64,000 nt of DNA from Siniperca chuatsi. Lineage: Eukaryota > Chordata > Actinopteri > Centrarchiformes > Sinipercidae. The stretch lies in contig NC_058052.1 of the NCBI RefSeq assembly GCF_020085105.1, positions 11,885,233 to 11,949,232 on the forward strand, written 5' to 3'. Both the position numbers and the translations under genes were made by a program. A model generated the notes under the pieces. That model was not told the DNA's origin, made no database searches, and was given only the letters and a program-made list of their open reading frames with translations. Below, piece after piece: positions 22,901 through 36,700 of this stretch; positions within the stretch are counted from its first letter, which is position 1; every line of letters begins with the position of its first letter.

Positions 22901-25618
22901 GTCTGACATGATACCTGTGGGACAGACCTGTTGACCTCGGGGATATGAGTGCGTTAACGAGGCCAGTATTACATTGGAATTAGAATGCAGTCGAGCACCA
23001 TCAGACAAGAATCTGCAGTGTTTAATCGATAAGCCCAACATTTTGTAGAAGATTACTGTAAATCATTACTGTTTGATGTGCTGAATTATATTTTCCTTTA
23101 CACATAATGTTTCATTGCAGAACAACTCGGAGACTCTTGCTACTTTTTCTCTCCCTGCTGGGTTAGCTTACCCTGTGCAGATACCAGCTGGAGTCACTCT
23201 TCAAACAGCTTCTGGTACACATTGACTTTACCTGTTACAGGCCTAAATCTGTTAGTTTTTTAGCATGTACTAATAGGTTGAAATAACATTTCACTCCTCC
23301 CTTTTGTCTTACTAAGGTCAACTTTACAAGGTCAACGTTCCTGTTGTGGTTACTCAGGCCCCAGCAGGTCAGCAACCTGTATTCCAACCTCAACAGAAAG
23401 TCACTGATTGGAGAAAACGTTCTGCCCCTCAGTCAGCTGCAGTCCAACCAAACACCATTCATCCTCAGGAGGTGGCGCCATCCTCTGTTCTAGCTACTTC
23501 TGTCACTCAGCCGCCACATCCAAAGACCAATTTACCCCCCGGTCAGCAGAGCAGCCACCCCCAGCAGCCCCAAGTTCCTGCTGCTGAGACATCGCAGCTT
23601 CAGGGGGCCCACTCGCCAGAGCAAGAGCTCACATTGGAAGAAAATGAGCCGAGTCCACAACCTGAACCTGTGAACCTCAGTATGACCGCCTCACCCCACA
23701 GTCAGCTATTAGACTTCCAGATCAGCGCTGAGGAGGCTTTGGCACAGACGGCACAGTTAAAGACCAGAGACATTGATGACATCCTGAAACAAGTGATTGA
23801 GGAGGAGAGAGAGAAAGCAGAAAGGGCGAGGAGTCTAGCGCCTGCAAAGAATGACAACCAGCCTGCTGCTGTTCTTGGGGTAATTTGAAAAGAATATTAC
23901 CTCTTTAGGAAATACCGGTAACAGAAATAGGTACAGATGTGTATTGTGAAATGAATAGTTCCACATTTTGGGAAATACACTAATTTGCTTTATTGCTGAG
24001 AGTTAGATGAAAAAATCAATACAACTATCATATTGGTACACTTAATCTGCAACCAGTTAGCTTAGAATAAAGACTGGAAATGGGGGGGCTAGCCTGGCTC
24101 TGTCCAAAGGTAACAAAGTCTGCCTTCCAGCACCTCTAATGCTCACTATTAAACACATTCTGCCTTAGTTTGTTTAATCCATAAAAAACCATAGTGTAAA
24201 AACAAAAAGTTGTTGTGTTTTGGGTTTTTTTTTAACAAGGAGTATGTGCCAGATTATCTCTTGGCTGGGAGTTTCCAGGCTTTGTGCTAAGCTAAGCTAA
24301 CCAGCTGCTGGCTGTAGCTTTATATTTAATAGATCGACATAAAGTATTGACCTGCTTCATCCATCTTCCTCAAGACAGTGAGTATTTTCCAAAATGTTGG
24401 ACTATTTCTTTAAAGGGGCACTCAACCTGTGTTACAAAATGTAGGTGTGGAGTTTAGACATTGAGTTGTATTGTGGGAAGTGTAGGATTTAGCATTTTTG
24501 CAGCTTGGCCCACATGAGGGGCTGAAAGTCTAGATATCTCCCCTCAACTTTATGGATGTTCAATGCTAAATTGTGGCTCTTTAGTTCATCTGAAATAAAT
24601 GTTTCCATTTATGATAAAGTGAGCATCCATGTTATCAAACTTGAAGTTTTTTGATTACAAAGTCCTCAACATGAATTGCATTCAAATCATAAATGCCTGA
24701 GTGCTGTACTTTTAACAGCAAAGCAGACTGCTGTGCTATCTTATGCCAATTCAGGTGTGCAATCTTGAGTTATTCAAAAAATAGATATTCTTCCACAGCA
24801 GTTAGTCCCACTCCAACTTCATTTTTCTGAATGTTGTCATGGCACAACTGTCACATTTCTTCTTGCAATTCCTGCCAAGCTGGACCTGGACTACAACTAC
24901 AGCGAGCTGTCAGACATTGTTCAGCTGGATGGTCCTGCAGACAACTCTGACATCGAGGAGGAAGAGGGAGTTCCCCTGGAAGAGAATGACTTTCTGGGTA
25001 TAATCAACGCAGAGGCCATAAAGGCTCTGCAGGAAGGAGATGGAAGCAGTGATGGCAACAGCATCTCCTCCAGCAGCGACGGCGAGGGAGCAGATGAACT
25101 CGCTAATGTAGAGGAAGAGGTTAGAGAAAGTGAGCTTGATATAAATTTTTTTGCCACTAAAACATCTCTGTATGGAAAACTCCAGTTGATTTGTTCCTCT
25201 TTTCCTAGAAATGACATTTATCCGCATGTTTTGCAGGCAGCACACATTTTTTTGCCCTAACAGCATGTCTTTGCACATTTTAACAGTTTGTTTCCCACAA
25301 CGCACTTTCTGTTGATTAGGATCCTTTGAATTCAGGTGATGATGTGATTGAGCAGGACATCCCAGATCTCTTTGACACTGACAATGTAATCGTTTGCCAG
25401 TATGACAAAGTAAGAACATTTTGTCTCTCTACTGGCCATTATTTGCCTCTCAACAAAGCCCAGTGCCGAATACTGACTGTTAACATTGTAAAATTTCCTT
25501 TCTATTGCAGATCCACCGCAGTAAGAACCGCTGGAAGTTTCATTTGAAAGATGGAGTGATGTGTTATGGAGGCAGGGACTACGTGTTCTCTAAAGCTGTT
25601 GGAGAAGCTGAGTGGTAA
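20656..25618 (+). CDS. gtf2a1l: TFIIA alpha/beta-like factor (ALF), general transcription factor
   Basis: Nine exons: 20656-20679, 21377-21478, 21632-21755, 21914-21963, 23121-23214, 23317-23879, 24880-25119, 25320-25409, 25511-25618 (TAA). They join in frame to 464 residues; human GTF2A1L is 478. Exon 1 is only 8 codons (MLTSTGPV), then AKLYLSIIDDVI, matching the family start xVPKLYRSVIEDVI. The N-terminal TFIIA helical domain covers residues 9-60. The middle is Gln/Pro-rich (residues about 135-290) after VTLQTASGQLYKVNVPVVVTQ-like ALF sequence. A Taspase1-type site QLD|G is at 334-337, then an acidic/serine stretch, then the C-terminal beta-barrel domain (DLFDTDNVIVCQYDKIHRSK...GGRDYVF...AEW). 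DLFDTDNVIV and GVMCYGGRDYVF fit ALF better than GTF2A1. Known role: pairs with TFIIA gamma to stabilise TBP on promoters, mainly in germ cells. Intron 4 has a GC donor. Possible poly(A) signal at 26060-26065. Confidence 0.94.
20733..20768. repeat. Perfect 13-bp inverted repeat (possible hairpin)
   Basis: ATAGTTTTGCTAT at 20733-20745 is followed, after 10 bases, by its exact complement ATAGCAAAACTAT at 20756-20768. It lies 54 bases into gtf2a1l intron 1. It is AT-rich, so the hairpin would be weak. Function unknown; it may be a trace of an inverted-repeat element. Confidence 0.7.
22418..22442. repeat. (AAAT)n microsatellite
   Basis: About six AAAT units in gtf2a1l intron 4. Confidence 0.85.
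22691..22720. repeat. (TA)n microsatellite
   Basis: About 15 AT dinucleotides in gtf2a1l intron 4. Confidence 0.95.
22850..22900. repeat. (ATT)n microsatellite
   Basis: About 16 uninterrupted ATT units in gtf2a1l intron 4, 220 bases before the exon at 23121. Confidence 0.97.
23949..24415. mobile_element. MITE-like element with ~25-bp terminal inverted repeats in gtf2a1l intron 6
   Basis: The left end AATAGTTCCACATTTTGG pairs with the complement of the right end CCAAAATGTTGGACTATT, extending over about 25 bases with a few mismatches. The inside has features I recognise from an abundant teleost repeat: GAGAGTTAGATGA, GCTAGCCTGGCTCTGTCC, AAAGGTAACAAA and TCTTGGCTGGGAGT. About 465 bases, no coding frame. 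It fills much of the 1-kb intron between exons 23317-23879 and 24880-25119. Confidence 0.8.
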
Positions 25619-27769
25619 TGAGCTTTAGTTCTCTTGCACACATCAGATAATCAGAAAAACAATCAGTGACTTTAGACCTCTTGGTGGTGTTATTTGGCTC
25701 ACGGAGCAGGCAGTTAAAACACCACTATGCAAAATCACTGATACTTTTTGTTTATTTCATTATGTAATTATCAGAGCAATACTGCAAGTCATTTACGTTG
25801 TTGCAACCAATTACTTACAATGTTGCATGTGAATCCAATCAACTGAGGCAAACAGCATGAATTTATGTTGTATAATATTTGCTGAGAATAGTTTACTTTA
25901 GTAGTGGAGCAAAACATTATTTGACCTGGATTGTGTTTTCTTCTGTCATGATCATGTTGCTTTGAAGGTACCTAATGTGCTGTTTGATTTTCAAACATTG
26001 TGATTTCTTGTCTTTAATCACGCTTCAAATACACTGACCTGCACTGTTGTGCTGCATTCAATAAACCCTTTTCTTTATGTGCAACCCTGTACAAAGCCAG
26101 TGTTGTTGTCATATTATGTTTTCATAATGGACTAACACTATTGAAACCAAACACATCCCATTGGACCTGCTATATACAAACTGGAACATGATAAAATTTA
26201 TTTATAAAAGCCTGCATGGACACTAAAATCAATAAATCTTTGACTGTGGTTTGGATAGACAAGTAGCTACTCACCACTGGGGAAAAAAATATGAAGGGTG
26301 GTGTGATAGTTCCAGCAACAACTCACAAAACAAAAAAAATCGGTGACAAATTCTTGGAAAATTATTTTGCTATTGATGTCAACTTGCCTCGGCAGTTTCG
26401 TCACAGTTTGACATTTTTTTGGTGCGCGGGGGTAGAATGGTTGGTTGGACTGGTTACAACTGGTAGACATTTGCAACCCATTATGGGGGGTCACAAGTAG
26501 ACATTGTTTTGCTTTCAGGGGTCACAAGCCGATGCTGTTGGGAACCACTGCTTTGTAGTATTGGTAAACAGTATGCAGCTGAGTCAGAGCAGATCTCCTA
26601 TATAAATATGAAAACTCCCTGCCACAGAGTGAGGATTTGGGTTTACCAGGTTATGTAAATCAGATGCCATTTTCCACAGTGCTGTGTGTTGAGCATGGCC
26701 ACATTGATCCTAGAGTACACTGAAATGATGCAAATCAGTGTCTGTCCAGTATATTTATCATATGTGCAGTTTCAGAAAGAGATTAAATTAATATAGTCAA
26801 CCATAGTAAAGACAAGCTTATCTCTGGAAAATGCATTTATGCAGGACAAGTCAGCAATGATGATGGAAAGGACAAAAATAAAAGTTAGTTTCTAAGATGA
26901 GATGCACGGTGCTGTTTTACTCCTAACAGCCTAGCTAAAACCATCCTCAAGTATGTTCTCTGAAAGTAAGTATAGAAGTAGATGTTTCACATGGGAATCT
27001 ATATTCTGGTATGTTAGTCTCAACAGCTGTTGCTATATGTGGAAACAATTTTTTAAAAGATGGTTAGCATAAGTAATTGACCACACTTTTTTTTTAATTA
27101 TAATGTCTTATTGTGAAAATACAGAACATTTTGAACAGAAGTAATATTTCTCATAGACCAGGCTGCAGCTTTAACTGAGTCTCGGTGGCTGCTCTGCCAT
27201 GTCTGCAGTCTCCGAGTCCAAATGTCTCCATTACAACAACCCAACAGATGGCACTAAAGCTCATCTCTGATGAGCTAAAACAAAGACTTCCATTTGATCA
27301 CACTTCATTGTATTCAAACCTTTTTATGAGGACAAAATAATAAATCATTTCTACGTATTGATCTTTAATAGATCTAAATGTCTCTTCTTGTAACAACATC
27401 TTACAAGTGCTGTCTTATATATCTTGATCTTAATAGCATAAATGACCATCAAGGCTTTAGGATAGTTTTGCAAATAAACTGTTCTGTTTTATTTGTTCCC
27501 CAATCCTGCTCCATCCATCTGCTACTTTGTATCACATTACCTGTGCAGAAATGGAGGCTGCAGCACCTGTTTTTCTTTTCAATTTGAGGTCTCTTGGTCC
27601 AGACTGATGAAATTCTTACTTTGTAGATCAAATCTGGTCTGCCGCCTGCCATGTACAAGACTGGCAATCTCTTCAACCTGACCTAAATTTTGCAGAAATG
27701 CTACATTTTTAGCAAGACAGCAGATACCGCCTTTAAGTTCATAATAAAATTGAACTCTGATGTTGATGG
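25619..27769. other. Tail-to-tail spacer between gtf2a1l and lhcgr
   Basis: This holds the gtf2a1l 3' UTR (AATAAA at 26060-26065 and a second near 26232) and, on the other strand, the lhcgr 3' UTR (AATAAA on the minus strand at about 27488-27493). The piece at about 26395-26555, with two GGGGTCACAAG blocks and GTTGGGAACCACTGC, resembles a widespread teleost repeat end. No further exon was found. Confidence 0.5.
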
Positions 27770-30700
27770 TCATGTGGTTCCCTTGTTTAGAAAGCAACCC
27801 TTCATCTTAATGTGATAGGCATAGAAGGTAAGTGAGTGAGGTTTTCTGGTGGACATTTTTCGGGTAGAGTTGAGGTGTGAAGCCAGAGTCTGGGACCTGT
27901 AGAAGTCACCATTGGCATGGCAGCAGCCGCAGTGGCTCAGCAGCAGGCACACGTCCTTCCTGAAAGCCCGTGTGAAGAGGGAGTACAAGAAAGGGTTGCA
28001 GAGGGAGTTGATGGGATAAAAAAGGATGAGCAGGATCTTTGAGTGAGACACGGTTATGAGGGGCATACGCAGGGCTGCTGAGATGGCGAAGAAGGAGATC
28101 GGCGCCATGCACAAAAAGTCGGTGAAAATGAGCACAGCCATGCGCTTGGCAATCTTGGTGTCTCCATGACGGGTAGAGTGCTCTGGGTTGTGAACACTCA
28201 GATATATGCATATGTAACAGTAACAGACCACCAGGAAAGCGACAACATTGAAAACGAGCACAGCCACCACGTAAATCTGAGAGCCCGGTGTGTCGATGTC
28301 CATGGGCAGACAGATGCTCACTTTGCTGTAACTGCTGACGCCCACAAGAGGGAGCAGGGCAACCAGCAGAGATAAGCCCCACCCTGCCCCCATCATGGCT
28401 GTTACATGGTTCATCCGGAGCCTCTTGTTGACATGCATGGCATTGCTGATGGTGTGCCAGCGTTCAAGGCTAATCACCGTCAGTGTGTATACTGATAGCT
28501 CGCTGGCAAAAACTGTCAAAAACCCTGCTACGCCACATCCGGGTCCTGTCTGCCAGTCCGTGGCGTGGTTGTAGTATTCTTGACGGGAGTAGTAGTCCAT
28601 GAAGGCAATGAGCATCAGGTAGAGCCCCATGCACAGGTCAGCGAAGGCCAGGTTACACATGAGAAATCTGGAGATGGTTAGCTTATGGTGGCTAATTAGC
28701 AGGATAACAAGAACAGCCAGGTTACCGATCACAGCGAAAATCGTAATGATCCAGGTGAGACAGCGCAGGAAGGAAAAGCCCAGCAGGTCCTCACAAGGGT
28801 TAAAAGCATCTGGCTTTGGCGTGCACTTGACGAAGGGATTGTTCAGACAATCAAATTCCAGATCTGGATACTGAAAGGTGATGTCATCAATAAGATTCAT
28901 GCCATCTGCAGTGGGCTCTCTGAAGAATATACAGAATGTTTGAAGATTACCATAAAAATCCCACTTGATCAAGGAAAACTATCATTAGGAGGAGAGTATG
29001 AATAGGGAGAGCGTAAGGGAGAGTATGAAAATGGTCCTTTGCTGAATGGAGGGCAGTTTAACTTTTTTTTTCACCCCAGAGTGGGACTGTATTTAAAAAG
29101 ATCAAATATTTGCATCAAAAAGATGGATTTTGTTTGCGCCATAGGTCATATGAGGACAGCAATCATGTCTGTGTATTAGGTGTTTATTTTTCTCATCGAA
29201 ATCATCAAGAAGCTAATAGGATCACCATGTCAGTTTTGAGAAACAGAATATCTCCAGAGTTTATCTTGAACTGCAAAAAAATTAAACGTGTCAAAAAATG
29301 TGTCATATAAAGTGACAGCTCTTGGTTCAAAATTAAGGGTATTATGTATTTTTCTAAGTTAAGGGGAGGGTCCAAAGAAAATCATTCATCATTCATCCCC
29401 CCTTCTCACCCAAATCATTTTTGTACTGTCCCTAAGTGGGCAGTGAAGTAACTTACACTTCAGTTTCGCTGAGATCACACAACTTTGTGAAGTTCTTTAA
29501 GGCACTTTCCCTTTGAATAAAAAAAGAAGGGAAAGGTTAGACAATAGAAAATGTCAATAAACTCAACTGCTAATTGCCAAGCTACTGATAATCTGTATTC
29601 ATTTGACAGAGCTTTTGTTCTTTATGCAGATCAGATACATCTCTGGCAGCAGTTGTCGGTTACCTTTGTTTCCGACGCCATGTGTGGAAGGCACAGCAGT
29701 GGCTGGGGTACGTGAGCTCAGCCTCCAGCAGCTCAGCCAGGCTCTCCAGTGGAGGGAGGGTCTTCAGAGCAAAGGCAGAGCTGGCTTTCAGAAACCTCAC
29801 CTGCCTCAACCCTTTAGGGGGGAGGGAACTCAGAGCTGTGGAGGAAACATCCCTGAATCACACACGAAGAGATATATTTCAGTGAAGATCAGTATAAATA
29901 TAAATAATAAAAATGAGATGCTCACTCATAACAAAATGCTTCATCACAGAATAGAGGTTGTAATTACTGACATTTACAAAGGACTGAATACATTTTATCC
30001 AAAGCAAAATAACATTCAGGATCTATTTTGCTCCCTCATTTGATTGGATTACTTGAACCTGACATTCATCAAAACTAAAAATACCCAGAGGTACCACGCT
30101 GGACCCCACATGAGCAAAAGAAAGACCTTTGGCATTTCCTGCGTGTCAGTGAATACCACAAACACTATTTCATAATCAAGATAAGAGGAAATTTCATATC
30201 TACAATGCAGGGTTGCTTGCAATCAAAGACCTTGCAAGCTGTATGTTTCGCCGGCTGGGCTATTTGGCCAATAATCTGTATTCAGCAGCCCCGCTTGCTT
30301 TGTTGGTTGTTTACACAGACAGGCTGTCACCGCCCTAATGTTTATACAATAAAATGATAAACATTGTTATGAATATTCTTGCTTCACTGACCCAGTTCAA
30401 ATATGGCTGCCTTACTGCTGTCGATTTAAACAACAGAAGATAGAGAATGTATGATTGTCCTCTCTCACATTAACTTTGCCACTATCATGAATTTGCTGCT
30501 TTTGGATTTCAACCTCCTATCTGTGGAACATGAACTTTTTAGAGGCTGATTCATATTCATATATTAGTTATTTATTAGAGTTTCCCCTCGGGGATCAATA
30601 AAGTATTTCTGATTCTGATTCAGCATTTGCGGAAAGTAACCAAGTACATTTATTCAAGTACAATTTTCAGGTACAAGTGCTTTCTCTAGTTGACTGTGTT

Positions 30701-33700
30701 TCACAAGAAAATTGTAGGCCTACTTACTCCACTACATTTATTTGACAGATATAGTTTCTAGTTGACAGACAAACTACATCAAAATTACACTTGAACACAT
30801 TAACCCTAATTTCCTTCATCTTCATCATCTCTCTACTGTAAGTTGGCAAACAATGGCTAAAAAATACTTTACATTTTTTTTAAATAAACATTTTTAAAGG
30901 GGCTATTCTGCATGATTGAGCTTTACATGTAATGGAGTATTTTTGATATTGTGGAATTTCTACTTTTACTTAAACATACAATAACTAATTTTTGGCCACT
31001 TGGGGGCGTTGGAAACGAGTTATAAACAAAACAATATTAATATAAAAATATTGATTATAGCAGCTTTAAATAAAACATCTGAATACTTTTTCCACCACAG
31101 TTTTTAAGCTGATTTCTGTCATGACATTTTTGTTTTATTGATTTTATTAACTTGAATTACTGTCACTTACAGAAAAGTCGGACCTGTGGCTCCTTCAAAA
31201 GCGTCTTCTTGGATGTCACTGAGATACCTGTTGTCTCTCAGAATTCTACAGAAGACATAAAAAAACAACTGTAACACAAGTGACTTCCAGTCCAAACTGT
31301 AGTTCTGCAGTTAACATGCAATATGAAAGAAAATGTAAGACGACACGTTAATGGCCAACAATGCCCCAAACCCTTTTTCATCTACTTTTTGTTTTCTCAA
31401 CTTGACACTGAGGAAGATGAGCTTTATTTTTAGACTGCAGGGTGTCTGCACATATCTCGTCCCCATCAACATTCAGCAGTACAGGGCAGAGCAAGAAAAC
31501 AATGGGGCATCCAATCTCTGTTTAGTCTTACATAACATTTGTTTACTGGTACACTCAGTTTTTATGATTAGAAAAAAACCCTGAACAACAGCAACATACT
31601 ATATAGGTCTGTTATCTTTTTAGCTTAGTATGAGGGAAAAATCATGATGATCAAAATGCTTACAGTGTGTTGAGCCTGGTTCCATTGAATGCATGAGATT
31701 TGATTTCTTTGAAGCCGTTTCTAACCAGGTTCCTGTCAATGACACAATGTATGTATTTTCGTTTGCTGTCAAAAACACCTTTCACAAAGGTCAGAGAACT
31801 GAACATTCAATTACATAAGCATATTGACACACATCAAAACAGATTCTTAACAAATGGTGACAAATTGTCTGATAATGAGGTAACAAAAAGTATGTGGTTC
31901 GTGTACTCACATGTCAACATACTCCTCTGTGATACCCTGGAAAGAATTGGCAGGAATGATGTCGATCCTCATGTTGTCTGTCATTTCTCTACACGGAGGA
32001 GATAACATTCATTCGGGCTGTTTGGCTAAATTATCAGTTAGACAAAATTATGTATATTCATACAAAAAATGGAGCAGTTTGATGAACTGTGACCCAGTTA
32101 GAGGATATGCAGCAGGAACGGTGGCATTGTGACATTGATAGATAAAAGTAAAACTGGCCTCAGAATAAACAACTTGGGCTCCGCTTAGAGTTTCACCACG
32201 AAGAACATGCAGTTTTGCAACATTCAGAAAGACACCAATCCAGTTTAGAAACACTATTTTTAAATGCTATTACTTACAGGATAATATTTGTCGCCAGGGA
32301 AGAGATAGTTGTGAAGTCTGGCAGGTGAATCGCCCCTGTGTTAGAGATGCTCCTGAGAAGATGAGCAGCAGAGACAGATGATCATAAGCAGATAAAAACA
32401 AATCTTCAAAGTGCACACAAAATATCACAGAGTTGCAGATTGTCTCAGTTGGTAAGAGAAATTTTATGAGCCAGTTCTGGAAAATATTCCAATATAAATG
32501 TAGTTAACAAACTGTTCAAGACACAAGACTAACAGTGGTTTGAAGGTGACAGGAGGAAGTTGCCACAATAAAATGACTGCAAAGTAGGGATGTACTAATA
32601 ATAGTCTATAAAGACAAGCAATCAGTACAGCTACAGCTATGCTTTTCAATGCAGTTGTATTGTGTAAGAAATTACAAAGAAAAACAATAATGAAAAAAGA
32701 ATAGTCAAAATTCAACCAGCAAAGGCCAAGATATCCTGACCTTTAGTCCCTAATAAGGGTCTAGCCTAAAAAAACTGGCTCCTACAATTCCTATAATGCA
32801 ACTCACAATTTTTCATCGCGGGTTTTTTGTTAAATATTTGAAGTCTCAAGCCTTACTCAGGATAACCCAAGAATGACATCATTGGCTCGAGTGCCCCTTT
32901 AACCCCTTGACATCCAGGTTTCCCCCTTTTATTTCCTCATTTATACAGTATCCTATTCAACCCTGTCTGACAGTGTCATACATATTCTGTATTGGCTTTT
33001 TCTCTTCATTTCTACTTATTTGATGTTTAAGTAGGCCTACATATCATGGACCGATGCCACATACCACAGAATTTATAGCCTAAGGTAGTTTGCAATACCC
33101 GTCACTAGATGGGCCTTTATAATAATACAATAACTTAACAATAATACAATGACAAGACTAAGAGTCTACAGCCATGCTACTTTGTACTGCTGTGAGGCTG
33201 TACTTAGCTAACTGCTAACGTGATGACAATGCTAACATGCTGGTACTTAACAGGTATAATGTTTACCATGTCTTACCATACCACATCTTAGTTTAGCATG
33301 TTAGCATGCTAACATTTGCTAATTAGCGCCAAACACAAAGTGCAGCTGAGGCTGATGGGAATGTCATTAGTTTTTAAGATAGCTGTCAACTTAACGCTGG
33401 AGTAAAAGTCACCAAAGTCATTAGGATTGATCCTCTGGGGACCATGAATGTCTACCAAATTTGGAACAAATCCAAGATTCAACCTAACTTAGCCTACTTG
33501 GCATTGTTGGAAACGTTAGGATCTCCACTCAATTTAAATGAACTAACTGAACAATGCTCGGCTGCAGAGAATGAGATTTTAATGACTGACCCACCTGCTG
33601 GGTTTAAATAGGTGAATAATGATAATGTAAAACAGGATGACTTACAAATATTCCAGCTTGGGCAGGTCAGTGAAGGCCCCTTTTTCAATAACCCTCAGGC

Positions 33701-36700
33701 TGTTGATATTCTGCACCGAACTGCGGGAATGAAAATGAAGAACAGTATCAGTTATTACAATATTGTTGTCAGTGGCTGTCAACAGACAAAACACAGCAAA
33801 GCCCATTCACAAATTCACACAAGTCAAGGATTAAACACGTTGCTTTGTAACTGAGAGACTAATCCTGTGAAACTTAAATGAAATGCAAAACACATACCAG
33901 CTGTTCAAATGATTATCTGCTTTCATCTTGCAGTTTGAATCTGATGTGTGGTGGAAGATAAAGTGTCACTTACATTTGAGCCAGGCTGTGGAGGGAAAGG
34001 AAGGCATGTCTCTGTATCTGCGTGATGCAGTCACTCTGGGAAACCTCACTGTGGCACAAAGAAATGGTTCCACATCAGTCAACAGATTTACAAAAGCCTG
34101 TAAACAAATTACTCCTGAAACATCTCAGATCAAGCTAGCAAATATGGAATTTTAGTGAAACAAATATTATGGATTTCTTTGCTTACTTACTTTTTGATGC
34201 ACTTGTTTTAGAAATAGGACAGAATTGATTGATATTGGGATACAAACCACGAGGGAAATATTAAAATACCACCACCAACAACTCATACTTCTAGGGCACT
34301 ACACACACACACACGCTTCACCTCATGTTTGGAAAAGCTCCAAACCTACATCACGGATGCATCTGGGCCAAGAAGACTAAGTGAAGATGTTTAAAAAGGC
34401 GGACTAAACAAAGACCTTCAGAGACAAACAAAGTCAGCGAGACTTCTTGATTTACCCTTGAGCACTTTATTTTCTGATGGAGGCTGGCTTCATTTTCCGA
34501 GCCACTCTCCATCTTCGTTTTGTAATCATCGTTTTAAGACTCCCCACTCTCCTGTAATCAACCGATACTTTTCTTAGGTTAACGTCACCCTGCGTCCATC
34601 TCAAACAAAGAAACAATTAAATGACTCCATCTGTACTGCTTACATTTTTTGTCCTTTTACCCCCTCCTCTGATTGCATTATGAATAGTGTCATAATTACC
34701 ACTTACAGCTTCTAAAAAGCTTTTCCACATGATCATTTAGATGAAGCTGCGCCATGATTTCCAGTTTGCGTCATCAGTGACACACAGAGCTCCCACCTTG
34801 ACACAGGTTTTATTGGCTAGCTTGCTGAAAAGATGAAGGATCCCAGCTTTAGGACTGTAACCTCATTTTGTGCATTTTATCACTTCAAACTATTTTGTGA
34901 TAGAGACAAGATTTGGACATAATGAACCTATCGCATGTTAAGTACTGTAAGTCGAACACACTCAAAACAATCCAGCAATTGGAAAATGATTTCACCACAG
35001 GCTAACAAACATTATCTGCTCATCAAACGGTTAGTGATATATTAATTACATGATGAAACCCATTCAGTGAAACAATTCAGGCTAATGTTATGGCTTTAGG
35101 ACTGAGTATTTAGTAGCTGTAAACACGATAAAGATGAGACCGAATTAATCAGTGATTAAGATGAAAAGAGGTTGTCTTTTCACTTGTCTGTCAGTTGTTA
35201 TTGGATTTTGGTGAAATGTGTTATCCAGAGAGCCATTTGAGCCAAGGAAGAGCTGATTACATTTAGGTGGTGATGTTTCTGGTGCGGTATTTCTATCATT
35301 AGACGATTTTCAGTTCTTACTGCCACATATTGCTCTTTTAAATAGATCATCTTTAACAAAGAATATCCAGAATTTCCACCTGATTCATGTCAAAATCACT
35401 TTTTTGTTGATTATTAATGGAATAATTCAGCCATAGCAGTCACATCTACATTGATAATTTGATATTTTTTTCTGATTACTGAATGGGACAAATACCTAAA
35501 GGCTGCTAATACAGAATGGAATGTACTGCTATAAGAAAAAAAACTACCTGTTCGCAACATGATGTCTTGAGCATGTGGGTGAAACTTTTAGATAAAAACT
35601 GAAAACTGAAACTTCAGAAACTCCAGAGCAAGACATCAAAGTTAAATGCAATTATGTTAGGAAATAATGAATAGTCATAAACAAATGTTCACCTCTTCTG
35701 TGCCTGGTCAAGATACAAACAGCTGGTAAATACCTGATGTAATAGTTGAGTCTTCATTAGTCAGAGTTCATTGGGTCATGACAGACCCCCCAAAAAAAAA
35801 ATTGTGTTTCAAATATCAAAATGACTAAATATTAGATATTTAGTATGTATATTCATACATACCTTTATTTTTATTTCCAAGACTTATTTCTGAGAATGAT
35901 GAAGTAGTCATTGCCACAGAGAGAGATATATTATGTTTATCCTAATATTCTTTTAAATGACATAAAATCACACTGGAAACAATGGCAAAAGCACTCTTCA
36001 TACTAGGGATTTTGAAGAGAATTCTGTAATAGTACAGTATATACACACAGCATACTGTATACTAATTCAGTGTTTTGTTTAATACTTTAATATGAAATTA
36101 CCCAATTCCAGACTTCTGTTGTGAAGTGTCAGAGGCAGGTGGTTGTGTGTACATGTCCTGTCGAAACACTCCTTCTCTATTTCTTACTGGTGCTACAATA
36201 TGCTCCCACATATTTGGATACATTGTCTGATTCAACATTTATATAGTAGTAGTAGTAGTGGTAATTTTGTTTTCTAATCCAAATTAGACTTCCTGTGAAT
36301 GCTCTGCACACACAGACCAATAGGTGGCGCTACAGTGAAAGTATATTTTAACTGTATTTGGAGGTTAATTTGCCAAGGACTCATATAGGCCTATAGAGAA
36401 ATGTTTCTTTTTCTTTTGTCTTATACATTACATTTCCTCACAGTAGATTTGTTTGCAGCATTTTCACCCAGAGCACATGATATGTTACTGTACATTTTTA
36501 TTTAGGGTCAGTAAATTGTATTTGAGGTTAATTTTTATGTCCAAATTCTGTCACATTTTAAGACTGGCAACACACAACAGACATTTAACCTGTCTATCAG
36601 GTAAAATGCATAATTTATCTGATCACTTTAAAACTTTGAAGTTTGAATAGTCAGCATTCTCCTTTGCTTGCATGTTCCATCAAGGCTAAAGTGTCTATCA

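Noticed and set aside
24910-25419. 169-codon minus-strand frame
   Set aside because: It lies antisense across two gtf2a1l exons and the intron between them, which have matching splice phases and strong family similarity on the plus strand.
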